Source of the DNA: a candidate division Zixibacteria bacterium SM23_81
Lineage (GTDB): Bacteria; SM23-81
DNA length: 38,191 bases
Direction: 5' to 3'
Assembly (NCBI GenBank): GCA_001304015.1
Contig: LJUY01000019.1
Location: 1-38,191, forward strand
Shown in pieces: positions 23,029 to 32,212 of this stretch (position 1 is the stretch's first letter; each line of letters opens with the position of its first letter). The notes below the pieces were generated by a model. It did no database searches, was not told the origin of the DNA, and saw only the letters and a list, made by a program, of their open reading frames with translations. The position numbers and the translations under genes are program-made.

Positions 23029-23948
23029 GGCACCTCCAACTGCTCTGGGGGAATTTGGCCCTTGAGAATCTCAAGCCCCGCCTGAACGCCGATCATCGAA
23101 ATCCCCTGCTCCTTCACTATCCTATCGGTCTTCAACCCACCCCAGTGTGGCCGCGGTGCCCGTTGAGAAAGCTGGGCCGAGACAACCGGAACGATGAGTT
23201 CCTTGTTGAGTTTGAAGACATCGGCGATCTTCATGGCAAAGGCCCAGCGACTCAGGTAGTCTAATCCAGCGATGTGATAGATCCCCTGGCGATGTGCCCG
23301 TACAATACTCAGGACCCCCTCGGCCAGGTTATCGGCCAGGGTTGGATTGCCGTACTGATCGATAGCCGTCCTGATATATTGCCCCGCTAATAGATGGGAG
23401 CGAACCCACAGGACGAAGTTCAGACGGACTCCCCTGGCCCACCCATAGAGCACGTTGGTCCTCACCACGGCCCAAGGTGTTTGATTTCCCACCAAAACTC
23501 GCTCGCTTTCCATTTTGGTCAGCCCGTAATAGCCACTGGGGTTGGGAGGAGCATCCTCTCCATAGGGACCCTCTTCACCGTCGAAAACGTAATCAGAGGA
23601 AATCTGAATCAGACTGCAGCCCGTCTTCTGGCTCGCCTCCAAGAGAAACCTGACCCCCTCCACGTTCACCTGCCAAGCCAAGTCCCGCTCACGTTCACAA
23701 GCATCAACATTCGTCATGGCAGCGGTGTTAACGATGCTGGTGGGCGAGATTTTCTCTACCGCATCCCGCACGGCCTCTTGCTGGCTTATATCCAGGGTGA
23801 TATATTCGTTCACCGAACCCAGAGGTTTATCTTGCAAGTCTGCACCCGCTATCCAGAATTGAGGCTTGGCTAACTCCACTACTTTTTGACCTAGCAGGCC
23901 ATTGCAGCCCGTGACCAGCAACTTCGGCTTTTTGGTTTTGCCGGCCAC
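23025..23948 (-). CDS. rfbD: dTDP-4-dehydrorhamnose reductase-like protein (RmlD)
   Basis: A 307-residue extended short-chain dehydrogenase that would reduce dTDP-4-keto-rhamnose to dTDP-L-rhamnose. The NAD(P) loop is TGCNGLLGQ (about 13-21), followed by LDISQQEAVRDAV, IVNTAAMTNVDACE, the catalytic ISSDYVFDG and YYGLTKMESE (YxxxK), and NPTLADNLAEG. A TTG seven codons upstream abuts its Shine-Dalgarno, whereas GTG 23948 has GAAGGAG eight bases away and is chosen. rfbA, rfbB and rfbC are not in the window. The GT2 domain two genes downstream resembles rhamnosyltransferases, which fits. Confidence 0.85.
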   Translation of the reverse strand: MAGKTKKPKLLVTGCNGLLGQKVVELAKPQFWIAGADLQDKPLGSVNEYITLDISQQEAVRDAVEKISPTSIVNTAAMTNVDACERERDLAWQVNVEGVRFLLEASQKTGCSLIQISSDYVFDGEEGPYGEDAPPNPSGYYGLTKMESERVLVGNQTPWAVVRTNVLYGWARGVRLNFVLWVRSHLLAGQYIRTAIDQYGNPTLADNLAEGVLSIVRAHRQGIYHIAGLDYLSRWAFAMKIADVFKLNKELIVPVVSAQLSQRAPRPHWGGLKTDRIVKEQGISMIGVQAGLEILKGQIPPEQLEVP

Positions 23949-23965
23949 CTTTGCGACTCCTTCTA

Positions 23966-26356
23966 TCAACTCCTTTTATGCATTTTCGAACTGCTGAGCC
24001 GGGCGAACAAAATGATTCCTGAAATGCCCAGAAGAAAGATGATGCTAATCCACAAGCCGGCTCGAAAGGTCCAGGGACGATAGTAAAAGCTAATCTCATG
24101 TTTTCCCTCTGGAAGATAAATTGCCCGTAGCAAGTAGTTGGCCTTGTAGATTATCGTTGGTTGACCATCTACCAAGGCCTTCCAGCCAGCGGGGTAATAG
24201 ATTTCGCTCAGCACCAGAAGGCAGCCCCCCGAAACATCCGCTTTCAGTTGAATTTCGTGGTTTCCATAGCTGACCACCTGTACATCACCACCATCTGTGG
24301 GCTCTAAGGAGAAGGGAGGGCTGTTTTCCAAGATGGTCACCTTTCGGGGATCGAACTCCGGTGACCTCATACGGGCAAGAATCTCCTCTTTTTCGTTAAT
24401 AAACTCAAACTGGTTGACGGTAAATACTCTGGGCATGACTTCCCTGTTCCAGTAGATATTGCCCGCAGAAGTCTGCAGCACCCGTTCAAAACGGGGATGT
24501 TCAATCTGCCTTTTGGTAATCAAATATTTGACGTTAAGCAGATCCAGCAGGTTGGGATTACCGAAACCGATTTTTTCCATAACCTCTTGATAGATGCCTA
24601 ATTTAGCCGGATGATACCCTCCCGCTGAGCTGATTCCAAAGTAAGCATATTCGTTGGTGCTCACATTATCTAGAGGCAAGATGCGAAACAGCGAGGCGTC
24701 TTTTTGCAAAAAGCGAACGATCTCATTCTCCCGAGAACGGTAATAGATACGATCATACCCCCTGTCAAGCTGGAAACGAACCAAGCCAAAATCCACCCAG
24801 AGAAAATCTACGAGCAGCAAGCAGACCAACATGCCCACGAAGATACGTCGGCTCAATTTATTGCCCAGGTAGAAGAACGTTAGCAGGCTGGCAGCAGCTA
24901 GCAACAGGAGCATTTTCCAGATATCCCTAAATGCCATGGTGAACCGGCGAGCATCCAGCTGGGCTCGAACCTGCGGGGAGATCTGCGAGTAACGACCTAA
25001 GGTAAGGTCGACATGGTCGTAAGCCGACATGAGACTTCGGGATAAGGGTCCTTGGGCCAAGGTCACCAGGATCCCCAATAAAACCAAGCCCACAGCCAAA
25101 CGCAAGAGGAATTTCCTGAACCTGTGCCTCTTTCCCTCTGCTTTTTGGCTTCCTGAGCTGGATCCCAACTCTATAAGAGCTTGGGCTCCTAAGCCTACCA
25201 GGACAGCCACGCAGAAGAACAGCAGCATCAGAATCATGGCCGGCACACGAAATTTACTGAAAAAGGGGAACAGAACATACATGGGTTTATAGAGAAGGGG
25301 AAAGAAGCGGCCAAAGGAGACCAGGATGGCCAAGCACCCAGCTATGGAGAAGAAGATGGTGGTCCTATTGCGGCGTAAGACCAGGGCCATTGCTGCCAGA
25401 AACAATGCCACGATACCGAGATAGTTTGGACAGTGGGTGAAGGGCATGTATCCCCAATAGGTCTGCCCACCGAATCCCATGAAGGAGGGGATCACAAAGG
25501 TTAACATCTCCTTGGGGTGCAAGGACCAGCTGGTGGCGAAGTGATATGCGGCCACAGGGTCCCCCGAACCCCGCTGTGAGTAGGGTGCATACTCGTAAAT
25601 GGAAAGCAGAAGGAAGGCTGCCACGCCCAGGCCGATGATCAGGCTGCTTAGCAAAAGCCTCCCTCTGCGGAGGACCTGCCGGAAACCAGCCTTCTGCTGG
25701 AAATCAAAGATGGCCTGGCCCAGGAAATGGAGGCCTAGAAAGAGCCAGGTGTAATAGACGATCTGTAGGTGGTTGGCCATCATCTGAAAGCCAATGGCCA
25801 GGCCAGCCAAGGCAAGGGAGACTGTATCTCGACGGTGATAAAGTCTCCTGACAAAGTAATAAAGAACAGGAATATACATAATGGTGATGATCCGATTAGT
25901 ATGATGCAAGGAGGCGACCATTGGACTGAAGATGAAAGCCGCTGCTGCTAAAAAGGCGCTGGGCCTGTTTAGTTTGTAGGAACGCATCAGCAGGTAGGTG
26001 AATAGCCCTCCCAGGAAGAAGTGGGTGATACTAGAGTGGAGAAAATGGAGTCCGAAATGATCCAGAAAATAGAGGATAATCCGCACAGGATAGACGAACA
26101 GATTGAAGGACATGCTGGCGAAAAAGGGCATTCCCGAGAAGATATAAGGACACCAGAGGGGATATCGATGGTAGACAGTGAAGTAGTCAAACCAGAACTT
26201 CCTGAAGACCACGCTCTGGCCGATGATGTCGCCGAAGTCAGAGGAGGCGAACATCTTGTTGAAAAAGGCTACATCCCGATATAAAAACAGAACCAGAGCG
26301 TAAAGAAGCGCTAACCATCCCAGGTCTTTTTTCCATCTGCTCAACCAAGCGGCCAC
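23966..26356 (-). CDS. YfhO family polytopic membrane protein (GT-C-like)
   Basis: A 796-residue membrane protein with about 12-14 helices. The first loop carries acidic residues after helix 1 (FASSDFGDIIGQ, about 36-47), followed by PLWCPYIFSGMPFFAS, YLLMRSYKLNRPSAFLAAAAF, an extracytoplasmic FxxPSFMGFGGQTYWGYMPF segment (about 283-302) and many further helices. A large soluble C-terminal domain ends in IYLPEGKHEISFYYRPWTFRAGLWIS and a last helix. This is the YfhO layout; a YfhO homologue in Gram-positives is linked to glycosylation of lipoteichoic acid using lipid-linked sugar, so a GT-C role here is inference. GTG start with GGGG six bases upstream. The 375 bases before it are gene-free. 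Confidence 0.82.
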   Translation of the reverse strand: MAAWLSRWKKDLGWLALLYALVLFLYRDVAFFNKMFASSDFGDIIGQSVVFRKFWFDYFTVYHRYPLWCPYIFSGMPFFASMSFNLFVYPVRIILYFLDHFGLHFLHSSITHFFLGGLFTYLLMRSYKLNRPSAFLAAAAFIFSPMVASLHHTNRIITIMYIPVLYYFVRRLYHRRDTVSLALAGLAIGFQMMANHLQIVYYTWLFLGLHFLGQAIFDFQQKAGFRQVLRRGRLLLSSLIIGLGVAAFLLLSIYEYAPYSQRGSGDPVAAYHFATSWSLHPKEMLTFVIPSFMGFGGQTYWGYMPFTHCPNYLGIVALFLAAMALVLRRNRTTIFFSIAGCLAILVSFGRFFPLLYKPMYVLFPFFSKFRVPAMILMLLFFCVAVLVGLGAQALIELGSSSGSQKAEGKRHRFRKFLLRLAVGLVLLGILVTLAQGPLSRSLMSAYDHVDLTLGRYSQISPQVRAQLDARRFTMAFRDIWKMLLLLAAASLLTFFYLGNKLSRRIFVGMLVCLLLVDFLWVDFGLVRFQLDRGYDRIYYRSRENEIVRFLQKDASLFRILPLDNVSTNEYAYFGISSAGGYHPAKLGIYQEVMEKIGFGNPNLLDLLNVKYLITKRQIEHPRFERVLQTSAGNIYWNREVMPRVFTVNQFEFINEKEEILARMRSPEFDPRKVTILENSPPFSLEPTDGGDVQVVSYGNHEIQLKADVSGGCLLVLSEIYYPAGWKALVDGQPTIIYKANYLLRAIYLPEGKHEISFYYRPWTFRAGLWISIIFLLGISGIILFARLSSSKMHKRS

Positions 26357-26731
26357 TTTAAGCCCCCCTTATTGCTAAATAACTAGCTCAGCTTCCGCCT
26401 TCAGGCTCAAAATATCACGGCTCAAGAGATATCTTCTACACTTTGGAAAGCTGTAGAATGCCTCTATTTCTCTATAGATAACAATAACTACCACCTTTGG
26501 CATAAGGGCATCGGCTATGATGTTTCGTCCTCATGTTAGTTTCGGGAGGATTTTAAAGACCAAGGTTCCACTTATATCTAAGGCAGTATCTAGGGCTTGA
26601 AGGATATCTCTGGCTGGTTAAACAAACAGCCGTCCTCTTTAATCGATGATTGTTAATTCAACGCACGCTCAAGTCTCTCCAAAGGAGTCAAATCTAATTA
26701 ACAACTGTGGTTTGATACTACACTTCACTAT
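26357..26731. other. Gene-free, AT-rich gap inside the glycan cluster
   Basis: This is the only gap over 150 bases in the minus-strand array above 13735. One 60-base sample (26461-26520) is 40% G+C. No coding frame with a plausible start, no terminator with a T-run and no consensus promoter was found on either strand, although the YfhO transcript should need a promoter here if the upstream message ends. Confidence 0.5.
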
Positions 26732-27412
26732 CTATTTTGTTGAGGAGTCTCTTTTTAGCGTAAACTGCTTATTTTCAATCTGGATTACTGTGACACCCCC
26801 TCTGGCTACAAACTCATCAACTGCTTTTTTTACACCCCCTTGCCACCAATCACCGGTAACATAATCGTCACCCATCATAAACCCGTTTTCCTTGACCTTA
26901 TTATAGTACAGCTCTAAATCCTTCTTGACAAATTCATACAGGTGATTGCCGTCTATATAAATCCAGTCAAAGTACTGGTCTTCAAAGTCGTTACATACTT
27001 CATAGGAATATCCACGATGAACCACTACTTGCCCGTTCTCAATCTCCAGCCGAAATCTTTTTACCACTTTTTGATACCTCTTATCCATGTGAGCTTGACT
27101 CCCGCCCAGGGCACCACCATAGAGCGTGTTCTTATAGATTTGCTCCTGTTCATATTTCCAAGGATCTATTAAATGTAACTTCATGGGTCTGACAATATCC
27201 AGTATTCTCCTGGAAAAATCTCCTCGATCAACACCAATCTCGGCACAGATTGAATTTGTGGGCATAGCCTTTAATAGAAAATCTCTTGAAGATTCCCCCA
27301 CCTTCAACAATCTTATGAGTCGCCGATATCCTGGTATGTGCTTTAAATAAGTTCTCATAACATGTGACATTTTTCTACAGCGTACAACAGCGTGTATCGC
27401 ATTGCTCTTCAT
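26732..27412 (-). CDS. Class I SAM-dependent methyltransferase (Methyltransf_24-like)
   Basis: A 226-residue protein with a Rossmann methyltransferase core. SAM-binding motif I is SICAEIGVDRGDFSRRIL (about 53-70), then LHLIDPWKYE (motif II region), a VVVHRGYSYEV segment, and FDWIYIDGNHLYEFVKKDLELYY with NGFMMGDDYV (about 148-182). This resembles methyltransferases of glycan and natural-product clusters; the acceptor is unknown. The start overlaps the GT4 gene stop (ATGA). Base composition differs from its neighbours: two 60-base samples (26761-26820, 26941-27000) have 24 and 23 G+C, against 35 in 27541-27600 of the next gene. This suggests separate acquisition. Confidence 0.8.
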   Translation of the reverse strand: MKSNAIHAVVRCRKMSHVMRTYLKHIPGYRRLIRLLKVGESSRDFLLKAMPTNSICAEIGVDRGDFSRRILDIVRPMKLHLIDPWKYEQEQIYKNTLYGGALGGSQAHMDKRYQKVVKRFRLEIENGQVVVHRGYSYEVCNDFEDQYFDWIYIDGNHLYEFVKKDLELYYNKVKENGFMMGDDYVTGDWWQGGVKKAVDEFVARGGVTVIQIENKQFTLKRDSSTK

Positions 27413-28566
27413 GTGAGTAGATCTTCATAGAGTGCATATGTCTCCCGGAGCATCTGTTCCGTCGCGTAGCGCTTGACCGTCTCCCGGGCGTTCTTGATCA
27501 ACGTCCGGCGAATCTGTTCGTCCTGGAGCAGGTGCAAAATTTTACCAGCCAAGGCTCGATGGTTCCTGGGGGGGACTAGCAGTCCATTGACCCCATCCTG
27601 AATGAGCTCCTTGATCCCGCCCACATCGCCGCCGATGACCGGGACTCCCGAGGCCATGGCTTCCAAGAAGACGATACCGAAGGCTTCCATGAGAGATGGC
27701 ATAACAAATACCGAAGCTCTCCGATAATCCTCTTGGATCTGGTCATGAGAGCGCCATCCCGTGAAATGAAAGCTCTCCCGCACCCTGTGCTGCTCGCAGA
27801 GGGCCATCATGGCCGCCAGATTCTGGTTGTCTCCCACCACCACAAACTTGGTCTGGGGAAAGACCTCCAAGATGGACGGGGCGGCACGAATCAAATCCGG
27901 AAGACCCTTTCGCTGCACATTGCCGCCGATGAACAGCACACAGGGGGCGCCATCCTCTGGCCGGCGAGGCTGGAAAGTGTATCGGCTCAGATCGATGCTC
28001 ATGTAGATGACCCTCATCCTCTCGGCAGCCAGCCCATACTGCTCGGTCAGCTCCTTTTGGGTATACTGGCTGTTGCAGATGATGGCAGTGAGCTTTCGCA
28101 GAGCTCGCTGTTCTAGGAGGCGCACCGTGTTATAGTAAGCCCAGCGCACCTTCCAGTCCACATAATCTGCCTTAAATGACCACGGGCTTCGTGGTGCCGC
28201 AGCGAAATAGTAGTCGTTCACCATGCCCAAAACCGGGAAGTCCCTCCGGGGGCAAAACAACGCATCTCTGGCGTCTGTGAAGTGGACCAAATGGAACTTT
28301 TGGCGGCGGTACAGGGTCTTCAGAGCCCGGCCAAATCGCTGGGAGAGCATGAACCATCGGACGTGAGAGGAGCCCGTTCTCTTCTCGGAGACCAGCTCCA
28401 GTCGGAGGTTCTGAAGGCTTGTTGAAAGGCGCTCTCGTGGACAGATGAGGGTAACAGAATGACCATCAGTCAACAGACCCTGGGCTAAATTCCGAGCATA
28501 GACACCCACGCCACTTTTCACCTCGCTGAATTGCTGAGAAACCAGACAGATCTGCAATCTCGGCAT
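27409..28566 (-). CDS. GT4 family glycosyltransferase
   Basis: A 385-residue GT-B enzyme of family 4. The N-terminal domain opens with ICLVSQQFSEVKSGVGVYARNLAQGL, the glycine-rich acceptor-side loop. The C-terminal donor domain has VLFIGGNVQRKGLPDLIRA (about 210-228), KFVVVGD, FTGW and the E-x7-E motif EAFGIVFLEAMASGVPVIGGDVGGIKELI (about 303-331). It should add a nucleotide-sugar-derived residue to a growing surface glycan in the cytoplasm; the sugar is unknown. A membrane anchor is not evident. The methyltransferase gene overlaps its stop by four bases. Confidence 0.92.
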   Translation of the reverse strand: MPRLQICLVSQQFSEVKSGVGVYARNLAQGLLTDGHSVTLICPRERLSTSLQNLRLELVSEKRTGSSHVRWFMLSQRFGRALKTLYRRQKFHLVHFTDARDALFCPRRDFPVLGMVNDYYFAAAPRSPWSFKADYVDWKVRWAYYNTVRLLEQRALRKLTAIICNSQYTQKELTEQYGLAAERMRVIYMSIDLSRYTFQPRRPEDGAPCVLFIGGNVQRKGLPDLIRAAPSILEVFPQTKFVVVGDNQNLAAMMALCEQHRVRESFHFTGWRSHDQIQEDYRRASVFVMPSLMEAFGIVFLEAMASGVPVIGGDVGGIKELIQDGVNGLLVPPRNHRALAGKILHLLQDEQIRRTLIKNARETVKRYATEQMLRETYALYEDLLT

Positions 28567-28602
28567 GTGCCTTGCCTCTACAACCGAGGGTGCTGAGGGA
28601 AC

Positions 28603-30042
28603 TCAGGAAAAGGTGGGCCACAGACTTCTAATCCGACGGAAATCCTCCTGGCCAACTTCCCTCAGTAAAACTAAGCAACCCACATACAGGGTGAAAAGAA
28701 ACAGACATTTCAACACAAACAGGGGCCCCTCCAACGGAATCAGCGCAGACAGACCGAAGATCACGGCAGCAGTCAGGATCATCTTGACCAGAGATTGCCT
28801 CCGGATAAGAACCTTGAACTGTCGGAAAACCAAGCCTCCCAATATGGCCGTACCCAGTAGCCCGGTGACGGTTGTGGCCAGGGCAGCCCCCACCAGCTCC
28901 ATCCGGGGCACCAGGGCCCCGTTCAAGATTACATCAACCAAAATCAAAACCAAGCTATACAGCAGAGCCGCCAGAGGCCTCCCCGCCACCGACAAAATGA
29001 TGGCCAAGGTGAAGAAAACAGTGAACAAGATCATTCCCCAGGTCAACACCGTCAGGGGTAGAACAGCCGGACTGAAATGAGCACCGTAGAACAAACCCAC
29101 CACCGCCCGGGGGGCCGAGGAGACAATGGCTCCAGCGGGCAACAGGGTCAAGGCCAACAGGCGAATGGCCTGTTTGATCTGAACACGGCTCACCTCGGCC
29201 TGCCCGCTGCTAGTAGACTGGGACAAGGCCGGAAACAGTGCCGCGGTGAGCCCTAAAAACAGAAAATAGGGCACCCGAGAGATGGCCTGAGCCGAGGCAT
29301 AGAAGCCGGTGGAGGCCGACTGCTTGAGCAGAATCTTTACCGACCACAGATCTACATTGAGTAATAGCTGGGCGGATAGAAGAAACAGGGTATAGGGAAC
29401 CCCGAAGCTGAGTACTCGATCGATGAGCCGGTAATGATCCCCCGACGGCTGGGGAAGGCGAATCAGATAGAGTGCTAACGCCAGAGCTGCTGCCGACCCT
29501 AGTACATTGGCCAATAACGCTCCCCGTACCGAGAGGCCGGTAACCACCAATAACACGGTGGCCACGACCTTAAACAGGATACGAGAGGTGAGGACGATCC
29601 CCTGCCGCCCAAACTGCTGCAGTCCGTTGAAATAGGTCAAACAAACGGAGAGTAGCGCAAAAAAGGGGATGTCCAAGGCCGCCCACCAGAGCAGGACCTT
29701 CACGGTCCTATCCCCCAGAACCCCAGCCAGGATTGGCGAGAGAGCCAGAAATAGGGCTAGGATGGCCAACGAGAAAACCAGCTGGAGGGTGGCTCCTTGA
29801 CAAAAAACTGTTGGCGCTAGGGTTTTCCTCTCGCTGATGACCTTGGAAATAGCCCAGGGCACGGCCGAGTTTACGATGACTTCAAACCACAGCAAAAGGG
29901 ACATGGCTAATCCATAATGGCCATAGCCCCCTGGACCCAGGGTTCTCCCCAGGAAAACGTGAATCATCACGCTGCCAGCCAGGAAAAGGACCTTGGAGAT
30001 CATCAGCACAACGGTACCTCTGGCAGTGGTCGCTGGGGCCAT
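28603..30042 (-). CDS. Wzx-like polysaccharide flippase (MOP superfamily)
   Basis: A 479-residue polytopic protein with about 14 membrane helices and the N-terminal pattern FLGRTLGPGGYGHYGLAMSL (about 32-51) common to Wzx/RfbX and related MOP-family exporters. Such proteins flip undecaprenyl-linked oligosaccharides across the inner membrane. The frame is open for 30 more codons, back to a TTG at 30132 inside the upstream gene. That part has no ribosome-binding site or family similarity, while ATG 30042 follows GGAGGG and lies shortly before the first helix, as expected. No Wzy-type polymerase was recognised in the window. Confidence 0.87.
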   Translation of the reverse strand: MAPATTARGTVVLMISKVLFLAGSVMIHVFLGRTLGPGGYGHYGLAMSLLLWFEVIVNSAVPWAISKVISERKTLAPTVFCQGATLQLVFSLAILALFLALSPILAGVLGDRTVKVLLWWAALDIPFFALLSVCLTYFNGLQQFGRQGIVLTSRILFKVVATVLLVVTGLSVRGALLANVLGSAAALALALYLIRLPQPSGDHYRLIDRVLSFGVPYTLFLLSAQLLLNVDLWSVKILLKQSASTGFYASAQAISRVPYFLFLGLTAALFPALSQSTSSGQAEVSRVQIKQAIRLLALTLLPAGAIVSSAPRAVVGLFYGAHFSPAVLPLTVLTWGMILFTVFFTLAIILSVAGRPLAALLYSLVLILVDVILNGALVPRMELVGAALATTVTGLLGTAILGGLVFRQFKVLIRRQSLVKMILTAAVIFGLSALIPLEGPLFVLKCLFLFTLYVGCLVLLREVGQEDFRRIRSLWPTFS

Positions 30043-30104
30043 CAGCCCTCCGCACGCAATTGGAGGAATTTCAAGACGAAACCCGGCCTGGCGGCCCAAA
30101 GCCC

Positions 30105-31241
30105 TCAGGTCCGGCGCAACATCCTTTGACAAAGAGCTTTCAATTGTTTACCCAAGGCCTCTGTGCTACATCGCCGCCGAAAGATCTCCTGGCCCCCCAG
30201 AGCGATTTTTTTCCGCAAAGCCCTATCCCCCTTCAGGGTACGAATGGCACCGGCCAGGGCCTCCGGATTGGCCATGGGCACTAATGCAGCGCTCTGACCA
30301 CCCGTCAACAGCTCTCTGCTGGCAGGGGAATCTCCGGTAATAACCGGCATGCCTACAGCCAAACCCTGAAAAACCTTGTTGGGAATAACCCTGCGGGCCT
30401 TTCCGCTCTCCCCGAAGATGCCCAAACAGAGGTTGGCTTGAGCCATCTTGTCCGCCAGCTGCTGGTAGGGAATCCAATCGGTGAAGGCGATGTTCTTCAC
30501 AGCCAGTCGACGATATAGCTCCATTATTTCGTCGTACAGCTGACCTGATCCGACAATTTCGAATCGGATGTCTTCCTCCTCGAGCATGCTAGCAGCGGTG
30601 ATGATATAGGGAATACCATGAAGGGGAATGAACTTGCCCACGAAGAGAACGACAAATGGAGAAAGCCTCTTCTGCCAAGGTCTGGAAGAAAACACCTCCT
30701 CGTCAGCCCCGATGAATACCCGCTCAAACTTATCTCGATCTATTCCGAATTTTTCGGAAATATAATCAATATGAACGTCCGTGTCCAGAATTATCCTGTC
30801 CGCCAGGCGAAAAGCTAATCGGTCGAGGAAAAAAAGGAAATGGGCCGCAAGGGAATCCGGTGAGAAAAGGCTACGATCATCGACGAGGGTGTCGTAAAGG
30901 GAAACCAAAGGGTTGAAGATCAATTTCCTCCTCTTCCCCACCATGCTCAGCAACTTTGCCAGCACAAGATCCAGCTGCCCGATATAGCCCACCATCACCA
31001 ATTGGGCATCGCCAGCGCGCCTTAAGAAGGTCACAATGAGCTTCACATACCCCTTTAAAAATCTCAAAGTGAATGCCAACAAAGACCTTGGACTGAGGAA
31101 TGGGCCCGTTTTGTGGCGAATCAACTCCCAGAGGGGATGATGACATTCCAACACCTCCACCCCTGCCATACGCATAGCGTCGATGACCACTTTGTTACGT
31201 GGGTAACTCTGTTCATAGGTCCCGAAGTAGCAAACCCTCAC
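30105..31241 (-). CDS. GT4 family glycosyltransferase
   Basis: A 378-residue GT-B glycosyltransferase. The N-terminal domain is divergent (RVCYFGTYEQSYPRNKVVIDAM) with a hydrophobic region near 60-95. The donor domain has VVLFVGKFIPLHGIPYIITAA (about 203-223), FEIVGSGQLYDEI, FTDWIPYQQLADKMAQANLCLGIFG and KVFQGLAVGMPVITGD...SRELL. The E-x7-E motif is less canonical than in the GT4 enzyme at 27409. GTG start with GAGG seven bases upstream. Sugar specificity cannot be read from sequence. Confidence 0.85.
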   Translation of the reverse strand: MRVCYFGTYEQSYPRNKVVIDAMRMAGVEVLECHHPLWELIRHKTGPFLSPRSLLAFTLRFLKGYVKLIVTFLRRAGDAQLVMVGYIGQLDLVLAKLLSMVGKRRKLIFNPLVSLYDTLVDDRSLFSPDSLAAHFLFFLDRLAFRLADRIILDTDVHIDYISEKFGIDRDKFERVFIGADEEVFSSRPWQKRLSPFVVLFVGKFIPLHGIPYIITAASMLEEEDIRFEIVGSGQLYDEIMELYRRLAVKNIAFTDWIPYQQLADKMAQANLCLGIFGESGKARRVIPNKVFQGLAVGMPVITGDSPASRELLTGGQSAALVPMANPEALAGAIRTLKGDRALRKKIALGGQEIFRRRCSTEALGKQLKALCQRMLRRT

Positions 31242-31258
31242 CGAGAAACCTCTTCTGC

Positions 31259-32212
31259 TCAGGTGAGCATCTTCTTGATGGAGTAATCGCTCCTGTTTCG
31301 ATCCTGGCTCGTGATCATCTCCCCAATAAGGCCCATGAGGAGAAACTGAGCACCCACGATGACCAACAACACTCCCAGAAATAGCAGCGGGCGACGTCCG
31401 ATCCCCACCTTATGCAACCACAGCCAAGTGAGGTGCAGGTTGATGATCAGTCCTATGAGAAACAGAACCAAGCCCAGTACTCCGTACAGATGCATGGGCC
31501 GCCTGGTGTATTTGGTCAGGTACAGCACCGTCAGAAGATCCAGAAATCCTTTGATAAAACGGCTTATACCAAATTTGCTTTTGCCATGCAGTCGGGGGTG
31601 ATGGCGCACCTTCAGCTCACCGATCCTGAAACCTCTCCAGTGCGCCAGAACCGGAAGATAGCGGTGAAGCTCACCGTAAACTCGGATATTCTCCGTCACC
31701 TCCCTGCGGTAGGCCTTGAGGCCACAGTTAAAGTCATGGATTTTAATGCCCGATAACAGAGAAGTCACCCTATTGAACAGCCTCGAGGGTATGGTCTTGG
31801 AAAGGGGATCACGTCGCTTGAATTTCCAACCAGAGACCAAATCGTAACCTTCCTGAAGTTTACCTAACAGATTGGGAATCTCGGCGGGATCATCCTGTAA
31901 GTCTGCGTCCATGGTGATAATCACTTCGCCAGAAGCTTTCTCAAACCCGACGGCCAGAGCCGCCGACTTCCCGTGGTTCATCCGAAACTGGATGGCTTTC
32001 ACCCTCTCGTTCTCCGCGTGCATCCGCTCCAGGACCTGAAATGAGCCGTCCGTACTGCCATCGTCTACGAAGATCACCTCATACCGCTTGCCCAGCGGAG
32101 CCATGGTCTCCTGAATCTTGGCCATCAATAGCTCCAAGTTCTCCTGCTCATTGAACAGTGGAACGAGGATGGACACCTCCATCGAGGTCTTTTGGGAATT
32201 GATTTGATTCAT
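31259..32212 (-). CDS. GT2 polyprenyl-phosphate glycosyltransferase with two C-terminal helices (GtrB/ArnC-like)
   Basis: A 317-residue GT-A enzyme: VSILVPLFNEQENLELLM (about 12-29), VIFVDDGSTDGSFQVL, NHGKSAALAVGFEKASGEVIITMDADLQDDP (D-A-D near 102-104), HDFNCGLKAYRREV and HHPRLHGKSKFG. Two membrane helices follow near 235-260 and 272-296. This layout is that of GtrB, ArnC and dolichyl-phosphate-sugar synthases, which make polyprenyl-phosphate sugars. ATG 32212 (GGGAG nine bases upstream) is chosen over an ORF start at 32263; either way the gene begins inside the UPF0104 gene's end. With the DPM-type gene at 22315 this makes two candidate lipid-sugar synthases. Confidence 0.87.
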   Translation of the reverse strand: MNQINSQKTSMEVSILVPLFNEQENLELLMAKIQETMAPLGKRYEVIFVDDGSTDGSFQVLERMHAENERVKAIQFRMNHGKSAALAVGFEKASGEVIITMDADLQDDPAEIPNLLGKLQEGYDLVSGWKFKRRDPLSKTIPSRLFNRVTSLLSGIKIHDFNCGLKAYRREVTENIRVYGELHRYLPVLAHWRGFRIGELKVRHHPRLHGKSKFGISRFIKGFLDLLTVLYLTKYTRRPMHLYGVLGLVLFLIGLIINLHLTWLWLHKVGIGRRPLLFLGVLLVIVGAQFLLMGLIGEMITSQDRNRSDYSIKKMLT

